A stretch of 11,615 nt of DNA, taken from the NCBI GenBank assembly GCA_012274205.1, contig JAAOZY010000469.1, positions 1 through 11,615 of the forward strand, in the 5' to 3' direction. The translations under genes and the position numbers were made by a program. Source of the DNA: Betaproteobacteria bacterium (lineage in GTDB: Bacteria > Pseudomonadota > Gammaproteobacteria > Burkholderiales > SG8-39). This document shows positions 1 to 6,014 of the stretch, piece after piece; within the stretch, counting starts at the first letter, position 1, and each line of letters starts with the position of its first letter. Under the pieces are notes generated by a model. It searched no databases. It saw only the letters and a program-made list of their open reading frames with translations, and was not told where the DNA came from.

Positions 1-1523
1 CCGTTGTTGTTGGCGGCCGACGAGAACGCGTACAGGATCTCGGAGAAGCCGTGCGCGCCGGGGTTGGCGACGCCGGCCTTGCCCGCTTCGAGCATCACCG
101 CAAGCGCCGTTCCGCCGAGTACCACGGCAAGAGGGACGAGCACCACGATGGCCGACATCTTGATCTCGAAGGCCTCGATCTTCTTGCCCAGGTACTCGGG
201 CGTGCGGCCTATCATCAGGCCGGCGACGAATACCGTGACGATGGCGAACACGAGCATCCCGTACAGGCCCGAGCCGACGCCGCCGAAGATCACCTCGCCC
301 AGCTGCATCAGCCACATCGGCACCAGTCCACCAATCGGCGTGAACGAATCATGCATGGAATTGACCGAGCCGTTGGATGCAGCGGTGGTTACGGCCGCCC
401 ACTGAGCGGAATTGACGATGCCGAAGCGCGTCTCCTTGCCTTCCATGTTGCCGCCGGCCTGCGTCGCCGATGCGGTCTGATCGACGCCGAGCTTCGCAAG
501 CAGCGGATTGCCGGCCTGCTCCGCGCTGACGCATACGGCAAGCAGCGCGACAAACACGATGGTCATCGCCGCGAGAATCGCCCAGCCCTGGCGGGTATCG
601 CCTACCATCTTCCCGAAGGTATAGCAGAGAGCCGCTGATATCAGCAGGATGGCGAGGACCTCGAGGAAATTCGCGAGCGGTGTCGGGTTTTCGAAGGGAT
701 GCGCCGAATTGACGTTGAAAAAGCCGCCGCCGTTGGTACCGAGCTGCTTGATCGCGATCTGCGACGCCGCCGGGCCTACGGCAATCACCTGCAGTTTCTG
801 CGTCGCTTTCTCGGTTACCGGCGCGCCCTTTTCATCTTTGAGCGGTTGGCCGGCGGCATCCATTTTCGGGGTGTCGTATTCAACCGATTCGACGAGCGGC
901 ACCGTGTGGTAGGCGGAGAAGGTCTGCACCACGCCCTGGCTCACCAGCGCCAGCGCGAGCACGATCGAAAGCGGCAGCAATATGTACAGGGTGCCGCGCG
1001 TCAGGTCCACCCAGAAGTTACCGATGGTCTGGGCGCTCTGGCGCGCGAAGCCGCGAATCAGAGCGATCAGCACCGCCATGCCGGCGGCGGCGGAGACGAA
1101 GTTTTGCACCGTGAGCGCGAGCATCTGCGTCAGGTAGCTCATGGTCGATTCGCCGCCGTAGCCCTGCCAGTTGGTGTTGGTGGCAAAACTTACCGCCGTG
1201 TTGAACGCCGAATCCGGCGTTACCGCGGCCAGCGCCTGCGGGTTGAGCGGCAGGGAGAGCTGCAGCCGCTGCAGCGCATACACGGCGAGCGTGCCGAGCA
1301 GGCTGAACCAGAGTGCAGCCATGGCGTATTGGGTCCAACGCATTTCCTCGGCCGGGTCGACGCCGCAAAGACGGTAGATCAGGCGCTCGAACGGAGCGCC
1401 GATGCGGTTCAGGAATGCAGGTTCGCCTTCATAGATGCGCGCCATGTAGATCCCGAGCGGCTTTGCCAGGGCGAGCAGGACGACGACGTAGAAGACAAGC
1501 TGCAGATAGCCATTGGCGCTCAT
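1..1523 (-). CDS. kdpA: KdpA, potassium-binding subunit of the Kdp K+ ATPase (C-terminus cut by window edge)
   Basis: Inner-membrane, channel-like subunit that selects and conducts K+ in the high-affinity KdpFABC pump. 507 residues are visible; the family is about 560-600, so the C-terminal end and kdpB lie beyond the left edge. Four repeated pore motifs can be read: TNTNWQGYGGE near residues 115-125, GTNGGGFFN near 262-270, SNGSVNSMHDSF near 383-394, and the beginning of the fourth (GFSEILYAFSSAANNN, 492-507), where the sequence stops. Many hydrophobic membrane segments separate them. The ATG start overlaps the kdpF stop by one base (TGATG) and has GGAG eight bases upstream, inside the kdpF end, so the two are translationally coupled. 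A hydrophilic stretch around residues 212-244, before the second filter, makes the protein about 30 residues longer there than E. coli KdpA. Identity is secure from the filter motifs and kdpF context. Confidence 0.96.
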   Translation of the reverse strand, partial: MSANGYLQLVFYVVVLLALAKPLGIYMARIYEGEPAFLNRIGAPFERLIYRLCGVDPAEEMRWTQYAMAALWFSLLGTLAVYALQRLQLSLPLNPQALAAVTPDSAFNTAVSFATNTNWQGYGGESTMSYLTQMLALTVQNFVSAAAGMAVLIALIRGFARQSAQTIGNFWVDLTRGTLYILLPLSIVLALALVSQGVVQTFSAYHTVPLVESVEYDTPKMDAAGQPLKDEKGAPVTEKATQKLQVIAVGPAASQIAIKQLGTNGGGFFNVNSAHPFENPTPLANFLEVLAILLISAALCYTFGKMVGDTRQGWAILAAMTIVFVALLAVCVSAEQAGNPLLAKLGVDQTASATQAGGNMEGKETRFGIVNSAQWAAVTTAASNGSVNSMHDSFTPIGGLVPMWLMQLGEVIFGGVGSGLYGMLVFAIVTVFVAGLMIGRTPEYLGKKIEAFEIKMSAIVVLVPLAVVLGGTALAVMLEAGKAGVANPGAHGFSEILYAFSSAANNN

Positions 1524-1612
1524 CAGAATTTCTCCGGAAACAACAAAGCGATGATCAGATAGACGAAAATCGCGAGGGCCAGCGCCCCGCTCAGCACGTA
1601 AAGCCAGCTCAT
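1523..1612 (-). CDS. kdpF: KdpF, small membrane subunit of the Kdp complex (29 aa)
   Basis: A 29-residue single-pass membrane peptide: MSWLYVLSGALALAIFVYLI followed by IALLFPEKF. Size, one hydrophobic helix (about residues 4-25), the typical PEKF-like end and its position directly before kdpA identify it. KdpF stabilises the KdpABC complex in the inner membrane. A strong ribosome site (GAGGAGG, five bases before the ATG) lies inside the end of the upstream 31-aa gene, whose TGA overlaps this ATG (ATGA). Its own TGA overlaps the kdpA ATG. The three genes are therefore tightly coupled. Confidence 0.93.
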   Translation of the reverse strand: MSWLYVLSGALALAIFVYLIIALLFPEKF

Positions 1613-1704
1613 TGCGGCCTCCTCAGTTTTTCCAGGGCGTAAACGAGCGCGACGCTCAGCGCGAAAAACGCCAGCGTCAGTCCGAGATATAAGAGATCGT
1701 CCAT
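1609..1704 (-). CDS. Small single-pass membrane peptide at the head of the kdp operon (31 aa)
   Basis: A 31-residue peptide beginning MDDLLYLGLTLAFFALSVAL and ending in a basic tail (EKLRRPQ). It has one hydrophobic helix at about residues 4-24 with acidic residues before and basic residues after, which suggests the C-terminus faces the cytoplasm. The ATG at 1704 is chosen because CAGGAGGTGA, a near-perfect Shine-Dalgarno, sits just upstream; the open frame continues to 1932 but has no such signal and covers the promoter. Its stop overlaps the kdpF start. Similar short peptides often precede kdpF in proteobacteria, from general knowledge, but I know no established function. Role as an accessory Kdp peptide is inference from coupling alone. 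Confidence 0.75.
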   Translation of the reverse strand: MDDLLYLGLTLAFFALSVALVYALEKLRRPQ

Positions 1705-1813
1705 ATTCACCTCCTGCAAATGCATACGATTGCTCAAGCTATGCCGAAGCCGCCGGCGCCTGTGACCTGGGTCAATTGAACCGCGCACGGCAGCCAGCGC
1801 AAATCCGGATCGA

Positions 1814-1878
1814 ACTATAGGCAAGGGGCCATAAAGAAGACGTAAAGAATGGCGCCGCCGGCGTAAGTGCGGCGTAAA
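1814..1878 (-). promoter_or_regulatory. kdp control region: two KdpE-like direct-repeat boxes and a -10 element
   Basis: On the minus strand the box TTTACGTCTTCTTTATG (1830-1846) has hexamers TTTACG and TTTATG exactly 11 bp apart. This matches the layout of the E. coli KdpE site (TTTATA and TTTACA 11 bp apart, from memory). A second box, TTTACGCCGCACTTACG (1862-1878), has the same 11-bp spacing and lies 32 bp upstream, about three helical turns. TATAGT at 1814-1819 is a good -10, 10 bases from the first box; the -35 position falls inside the box and matches the consensus poorly, as expected for an activator-dependent promoter. KdpE control is inference; kdpDE are not in the window. Confidence 0.62.
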
Positions 1879-1938
1879 TTTCGGTGTCAGGAAGTACGGT
1901 CGGAAAGGGACGGCTCGCGCTAAAACGCACAACTATTG

Positions 1939-1972
1939 CCGGCGCCGCCGCTCGATCGGGCGGCGGCGCCGG
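1939..1972 (-). terminator. Terminator-like hairpin downstream of tctA
   Basis: A perfect 12-bp GC stem (CCGGCGCCGCCG at 1939-1950 against 1961-1972) with a 10-base loop begins 37 bases past the tctA stop. On the minus strand it is followed by AATAGTTGTGCGTTTT, a poor and delayed T-run, so termination strength is uncertain. It separates the tct transcript from the kdp promoter. Confidence 0.5.
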
Positions 1973-2008
1973 GGGCCGGGTTCCCTCAGGAGCCGTGCGT
2001 TTCGCGGC

Positions 2009-3508
2009 TTAGTCTGGCCCGCGCTTGAACAGCGGCTTGATCCACGCGATCAGCAGGGGCGCGAGCAGGACGAGTGCGCCGACCGCAAGGATCGTCGCCG
2101 AAATGGGCCGGCTCAGGAACACCGACATGTCGCCGCGGCTGATCATCATGGCCTCGCGGAAGCTTCGCTCCATCATCGGGCCGAGGACCAGGGCCAGCAC
2201 CAGCGGGGCCAGATCGTATTTCAGCCGCCGCAGGAGATAGCCCAGCAGGCCGAAGCCGATCATGAGCCAGATGTCGAGCATCGAATTGTTGACCGAGTAG
2301 ACACCCACCAGGCACAGCACCAGAACGATGGGCATGAGCAGATACAAGGGCGTGCGGATGATGTTCGCGAATACGCCCACCAGAGGCAGGTTGAACACGA
2401 GCAGCATGAAATTGCCTATGTCCATGCTGGCGATGACACCCCAGAACAGGTCCGGCCTTTCGGTCATCAGCAGCGGGCCGGGGTTGATGCCGTGGATCAG
2501 CAGCACCGCCATCACCACCGCCATCGCCGGCGTGAAGGGAATCCCCAGCGCCATCAAGGGGACGTAGGCGGCCCCGACCGAGGCGTTGTTGGCCGCCTCG
2601 GGTCCGGCGACGCCTTCGATCGCGCCTTTGCCGAATTCACCGTGCTTGTCGAGCTTCCTCTCCACGGAGTATGAAACCATGGTCGAAATGACCGGGGACG
2701 GGCCGGGAATGAGGCCGACGAAAAAGCCGATGAACGAGCCGCGGATCATCGGCCAGAACGAGCGTTTCCATTCGACGAAGGTCGGCCAGAGTTCGCGGAA
2801 ACGGACCTTCTGCAGTTGCACCTTGCCTATCGTTTGTTCGGCCGTGACCAGGACTTCGGAGATGCCGAACAGCCCCATGGCAACGGGAAGGAAATCGATC
2901 CCCTGGGCGAGCGGCGGCAGCCCGAAGGTGTAGCGCATGTAACCGGCGACGGTCTCCATGCCTACCGTGCCGAGCGCCAGTCCGAGACCGATCATCATCA
3001 GCGATTTGAACAGGTTCCCGCCGGTGAGCCGCGACATGATCACCAGGCCGACCAGGGCGACGGCGAGATATTCGGCGGGCCCGAATTTGAGGGCCGCCAT
3101 CGCCAGCGTGGGGGCGAGAAAACTCAGGCCGATCAGGCTGATGGTCCCGGCGACGAAGGAGCCGACTGCGGCGACCGCAAGCGCCGCCCCGGCGCGCCCG
3201 CGGCGCGCCATCTGGTAGCCTTCGATCACCGTGATGACGGAGGCGGCCTCCCCCGGAATGTTGAGCAGTATGGAGGTGGTAGAGCCGCCGTACATCGCGC
3301 CGAAGTAGATGCCGGCGAACAGGATCATGCCCGCGGTCGGATCGAATCCGTAAGTCAGCGAAAGCAGCAGCGCCATTGCACCCAGGGGTCCGAGGCCCGG
3401 CAGGATGCCGACGATGGTGCCGATCACCGCCCCGAGAAACCCGAACAGCAGGTTCGTCGGCGTCAAGGCCACGGAAAATCCGTGAATCAAACCGCTGAAG
3501 AGGTCCAT
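2009..3508 (-). CDS. tctA: TctA-family large permease subunit of a tripartite tricarboxylate transporter
   Basis: Large integral-membrane subunit (499 aa, normal for the family) of a secondary importer that works with TctB and a periplasmic binding protein to bring in small organic acids. Family landmarks: ILPGLGPLGAMALLL near residues 35-49, YGGSTTSILLNIPGE at 73-87, then the related second-half motifs GLIPGPSP at 265-272 and EGVAGPEAANNASVGAAYVP at 298-317, followed by MALGIP. The two halves reflect the family's internal repeat. About a dozen hydrophobic segments span the protein. The ATG follows AAGGA and lies 11 bases after the tctB stop, so the pair is co-transcribed and probably coupled. 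The substrate is not readable from the sequence; the neighbouring enzymes point to a sugar acid or related carboxylate, which is inference. Confidence 0.95.
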   Translation of the reverse strand: MDLFSGLIHGFSVALTPTNLLFGFLGAVIGTIVGILPGLGPLGAMALLLSLTYGFDPTAGMILFAGIYFGAMYGGSTTSILLNIPGEAASVITVIEGYQMARRGRAGAALAVAAVGSFVAGTISLIGLSFLAPTLAMAALKFGPAEYLAVALVGLVIMSRLTGGNLFKSLMMIGLGLALGTVGMETVAGYMRYTFGLPPLAQGIDFLPVAMGLFGISEVLVTAEQTIGKVQLQKVRFRELWPTFVEWKRSFWPMIRGSFIGFFVGLIPGPSPVISTMVSYSVERKLDKHGEFGKGAIEGVAGPEAANNASVGAAYVPLMALGIPFTPAMAVVMAVLLIHGINPGPLLMTERPDLFWGVIASMDIGNFMLLVFNLPLVGVFANIIRTPLYLLMPIVLVLCLVGVYSVNNSMLDIWLMIGFGLLGYLLRRLKYDLAPLVLALVLGPMMERSFREAMMISRGDMSVFLSRPISATILAVGALVLLAPLLIAWIKPLFKRGPD

Positions 3509-3519
3509 GCTGTTTCCTT

Positions 3520-4014
3520 TTAGCCAAGAACCGCTTCAAGTACCCCCAGAGGGAGGGCGACCTTGAGCCAGACGACGAACGATACGTAGGAGACGACGGA
3601 GATGATGGCCGCCATCGCCAGCGTGGGAAGCCACTTGCGGTAGCCGAAGATGCGGATCGCCAACACCAGGAAGGCGCAGATCGCGAGCGGAAAGCCGAGC
3701 GGTTTGAGTGCGAAGATGTAGCCGATCATCAATGCCGTCAACTGGACGGTTTTCGCAACATTGCGCTCCTCCGGGGCTGCGGAAGCCTCATTGGGCAGCG
3801 TGGAATCTTGCGGATCCTTGCTGCGCATCCGCGGCACGATCTCCTGCAGCAGGCAGCCCAGTGCCGTGGCGATCAGGAACGCGCCGATGACCATGGGGAA
3901 AAGTCCGGGGCCGGGGTAGGCGAAGCTGCCCCGTGGCATGTTCATGGCCATGGTCTCGTAGACCAGGCCGACTGCAAGGATCAATCCGGCGAAAACGATA
4001 GACCCGATATTCAT
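3520..4014 (-). CDS. tctB: TctB-family small permease subunit of a tripartite tricarboxylate transporter
   Basis: Small membrane subunit (164 aa) that partners TctA. It shows the usual TctB layout: a first helix near residues 3-22, the conserved PGPGLFPMVIG stretch at about 34-44 leading into a second helix, a hydrophilic linker (about 60-88, charged and variable), then two more hydrophobic segments containing KPLGFPLAI and the C-terminal helix ending near residue 155. The ATG has GAGGC about eight bases upstream. It is separated from tctC by 108 bases filled with two hairpins, but from tctA by only 11 bases, so TctB and TctA should be made together while TctC may be made at a different level. 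Confidence 0.92.
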   Translation of the reverse strand: MNIGSIVFAGLILAVGLVYETMAMNMPRGSFAYPGPGLFPMVIGAFLIATALGCLLQEIVPRMRSKDPQDSTLPNEASAAPEERNVAKTVQLTALMIGYIFALKPLGFPLAICAFLVLAIRIFGYRKWLPTLAMAAIISVVSYVSFVVWLKVALPLGVLEAVLG

Positions 4015-4030
4015 GTGAGCGCCTCTGTTG

Positions 4031-4069
4031 CTACGCGGCCATTTCAGAATTAAGGAAACGGCCGCGTAG
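4031..4069 (-). repeat. Intercistronic hairpin just upstream of the tctB ribosome site
   Basis: A perfect 10-bp stem (CTACGCGGCC at 4031-4040 against 4060-4069), then one mismatch, four further pairs (TTTC/GAAA) and a nine-base AT-rich loop. In the tctCBA transcript its 3' end lies about five bases before the tctB Shine-Dalgarno. There is no T-run after it, so it is more likely an RNA stability or translation-shaping element than a terminator. Confidence 0.6.
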
Positions 4070-4078
4070 AGTTCATTT

Positions 4079-4108
4079 CCAAACGAGGGGACGCGTCCCC
4101 TCGTTTGG
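4079..4108. repeat. Perfect 30-bp palindrome in the tctC-tctB gap
   Basis: The half CCAAACGAGGGGACG is followed directly by its exact reverse complement, giving a 30-bp palindrome centred on ACGCGT with no mismatches. In RNA it would form a stem of about 13 bp with a four-base loop, 14 bases after the tctC stop. No T-run follows on either strand, so it is not a classic terminator. It may be a REP-like dispersed element or a 3' stabiliser of tctC mRNA; both are inference. Confidence 0.75.
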
Positions 4109-4122
4109 TGCTTGCGGAGACG

Positions 4123-5121
4123 CTATTTCTTTGCTGCGGCGCTGTCCGCTGTCTTCCCGAATTTGTCCCACAGGGGGCGGTAGGCCACGTCCAGCGACTT
4201 CATATACGCCGCGTATTCCTCCGGTCCCTGATAATCGTACGGAAACGCGGTCTTCAGCGCGTTGGCCTTGAACTCCTCGGTACTCATCACCTGCTTGACC
4301 GCGTTGGCAAACGTGTCGATGACGGCCTTGGGCGTACCCTTGGGCATGGCGAATCCGCGCGACGAGCCGCTGGTGAAGTTGTATCCCAGCTCCTTGAAGG
4401 TGGGAATATCGGGAACGATGGGCGAACGCTTGTCGGACATGATCGCCAGAGCGCGCAGCTTGCCCGCGCGCATCTGCGGATAGACGATGCCCAGGTTGTT
4501 TGCCGTGGCATCGACGTGGCCGGCCAGCGCGGCCTGCCACGACGGACCGTCTCCGGCGAAGGGGACGATATTGAATTTGAGCTGCGCCGCCGCTTCGAAC
4601 TGGTGCATCGCGAACCAGTCGTCGCCGGGCGCGGAAGCCACGCCTACGCTCATTGCGCCCGGTTTCTCCTTCGCCGCCTTGATCACGTCGGCCAGCGTCT
4701 TATAGGGGCTTTCCGCACGCACCACAAATACCCCGGGGTCGGTGACCACGTTGGCGACAAAGGCGAGGTCGGAGACCTTGTAGGCGGTTTCACGAACGTA
4801 GGGGTTGATCGGGATCATCGGCGTGCAGGAAACGAACACCGTGTAGCCGTCGGGTTTGGACGTCGCCAGTTCAGTCGCGGCGATGTCACTGCCGGCACCG
4901 GGTTTGTAGACCGGGACCAGGGTGGTCTTGAGCAGCTTTTCGAGCTGCGCGCGGACCATGGAGAGCATGACGTCGCTCCCGCCTCCGGGCGCGAAGCCCA
5001 TCAGCGTGGTGACGGGCTTGCGCGGATAGTCAGGCGCCGGCGACGCGCTTTGCGCAAGCGCGTTGCTTGCGAGGACAAGGGATAGGCAGGCCGCAATGGC
5101 ACATCCGGTCTTTCTGAGCAT
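4123..5121 (-). CDS. tctC: TctC/Bug-family periplasmic solute-binding protein
   Basis: Periplasmic receptor (332 aa) that delivers substrate to TctAB. The N-terminus is a classical signal peptide: basic MLRKTG, a hydrophobic core, and cleavage expected after ALA at residue 23. The mature part opens with the Bug signature YPRKPVTTLMGFAPGGGSDV (32-51), followed by YKPGAGSDIAATELATSKPD (72-91) with GYT after it, which is the second ligand-side loop. FAMPKGTPKAVID lies in the C-terminal lobe. Bug proteins bind amino or carboxylic acids, but the ligand cannot be deduced here. The ATG has AGGAG eight bases upstream. It is the first transporter gene after the regulator (85-base gap) and is isolated from tctB by two strong hairpins, consistent with higher expression than the permease subunits. 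Confidence 0.95.
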   Translation of the reverse strand: MLRKTGCAIAACLSLVLASNALAQSASPAPDYPRKPVTTLMGFAPGGGSDVMLSMVRAQLEKLLKTTLVPVYKPGAGSDIAATELATSKPDGYTVFVSCTPMIPINPYVRETAYKVSDLAFVANVVTDPGVFVVRAESPYKTLADVIKAAKEKPGAMSVGVASAPGDDWFAMHQFEAAAQLKFNIVPFAGDGPSWQAALAGHVDATANNLGIVYPQMRAGKLRALAIMSDKRSPIVPDIPTFKELGYNFTSGSSRGFAMPKGTPKAVIDTFANAVKQVMSTEEFKANALKTAFPYDYQGPEEYAAYMKSLDVAYRPLWDKFGKTADSAAAKK

Positions 5122-5206
5122 GAAAGTTACTCCTGTTGGCGATACACACAGTGGAAGAAATGTCGCATGGAAATCGGCGGGCCGGCGCGCGTTGGGGCGT
5201 CTGGCC

Positions 5207-5905
5207 TCAGTTCAGGTGTTCGATGGTGCGCAGGTAGGCTTTGAGCGCGGGCTTCAAATGCCGCGCGCACATCGCGACCAGTTGCGGGCGATCGCCTTTG
5301 CGCAGGGCGCGCAATATCTCCTCATGCTCGCTGCGCGCCTGCTCGCGATACTCTTCGGTGACCAGCGTGGTAAGGCGCACCGGGTGCGTGCGCCGCGCGA
5401 AATCGGCGATCGCATCGACCAGTGCGTCATTGCCCGAGAGGCGGAACACGGCCTCGTGGAAGGCGAGGTTGGCGCGAAACACCGCGCGCACGTCGTTTGC
5501 GGCTATCGCGGCGGCATGCGCGCGCTGGATTTTTTCGATCGGCGCCAACCGGCGCGCCTCCACCGGCAGCGGAATCAGCTTGGCGCAGCTGGCCTCGAGT
5601 ATCTCGCGTACCGCGTAGAGCTCCGTCGTCTCTTTCGCGGTGAGCGCGCGCACCTGCGCGCCGCTGTTGGGCTTGCGCAGCACGAATCCGTCGCGCTCGA
5701 GTTCGGCAAGTGCGCGGCGTACGATATGGCGCTTTGCCGCGAAACGCTGCATCAATTCGTCCTCGACCAGGCGCTCGCGCGGGTGGTAGGCGCGGAACAC
5801 GATGTCTTCCTCGATGCGGTGCACGATGTCCTGCACCGGCTGCGGGGCGGGCGAGGGCTCGCGCTGTTCGCGGCCCGGCCTGGTCGTATGCTCACGCGCT
5901 TCCAT
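5207..5905 (-). CDS. GntR-family regulator, FadR/FCD subfamily
   Basis: Cytoplasmic DNA-binding regulator (232 aa). After a polar N-terminal extension, residues about 23-88 form the winged helix-turn-helix (PRERLVEDELMQRFAAKRHI then VRRALAELERDGFVLRKPNS). Residues about 93-225 form the all-helical FCD ligand domain. Likely metal or ligand-site residues of FCD proteins are visible: N146 and H150 in ANLAFHEAVF, H194 in SEHEEI, and H216 in ARHLKP. Such proteins usually repress and are released by the pathway's substrate or intermediate. The gene sits between the transporter it is co-oriented with and the divergent dehydratase, so it most likely controls both. The start has only a modest ribosome site (GAGAGGC); the extension before residue 20 could mean a later start, but I see no better one. 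Confidence 0.9.
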   Translation of the reverse strand: MEAREHTTRPGREQREPSPAPQPVQDIVHRIEEDIVFRAYHPRERLVEDELMQRFAAKRHIVRRALAELERDGFVLRKPNSGAQVRALTAKETTELYAVREILEASCAKLIPLPVEARRLAPIEKIQRAHAAAIAANDVRAVFRANLAFHEAVFRLSGNDALVDAIADFARRTHPVRLTTLVTEEYREQARSEHEEILRALRKGDRPQLVAMCARHLKPALKAYLRTIEHLN

Positions 5906-5928
5906 CTTGCCTCTCGCCTGTTTATCGC

Positions 5929-5971
5929 TTAAACTGGCGAGCAGATTATCAATAATCCTGTCAGATTACAA
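5929..5971. promoter_or_regulatory. Divergent gntR/dehydratase control region with an operator-like palindrome
   Basis: In a GC-rich setting this AT-rich patch carries a perfect inverted repeat, GATTAT-CA-ATAATC (5944-5957), and a further half-site CAGATTA at 5962-5968, exactly 20 bp from the same heptamer at 5942-5948. Promoter-like elements overlap it. On the minus strand TTGTAA (5966-5971) and TAATCT (5943-5948) are 17 bases apart, toward gntR. On the plus strand AATAAT (5951-5956) has a weak -35 at 5929-5934, toward the dehydratase. Binding by the GntR protein is inference. Confidence 0.5.
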
Positions 5972-6014
5972 GTGCGACGCGCGCGGCAGCGCGTGAATCG
6001 ATGGAGACCAAGCT

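Larger units (their letters stand above)
1705..2008. other. Gap between tctA and kdp: terminator, KdpE-like sites, promoter and leader
   Basis: This 304-base stretch holds no convincing gene. Reading on the minus strand it contains a GC-rich hairpin (1939-1972) that could end the tct operon, two KdpE-like direct-repeat boxes (1830-1846 and 1862-1878), a -10 like TATAGT at 1814-1819, and a leader of about 100 bases before the first kdp peptide. The leader contains a GC-rich segment (CAGGCGCCGGCGG) but no riboswitch that I recognise. Confidence 0.6.
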
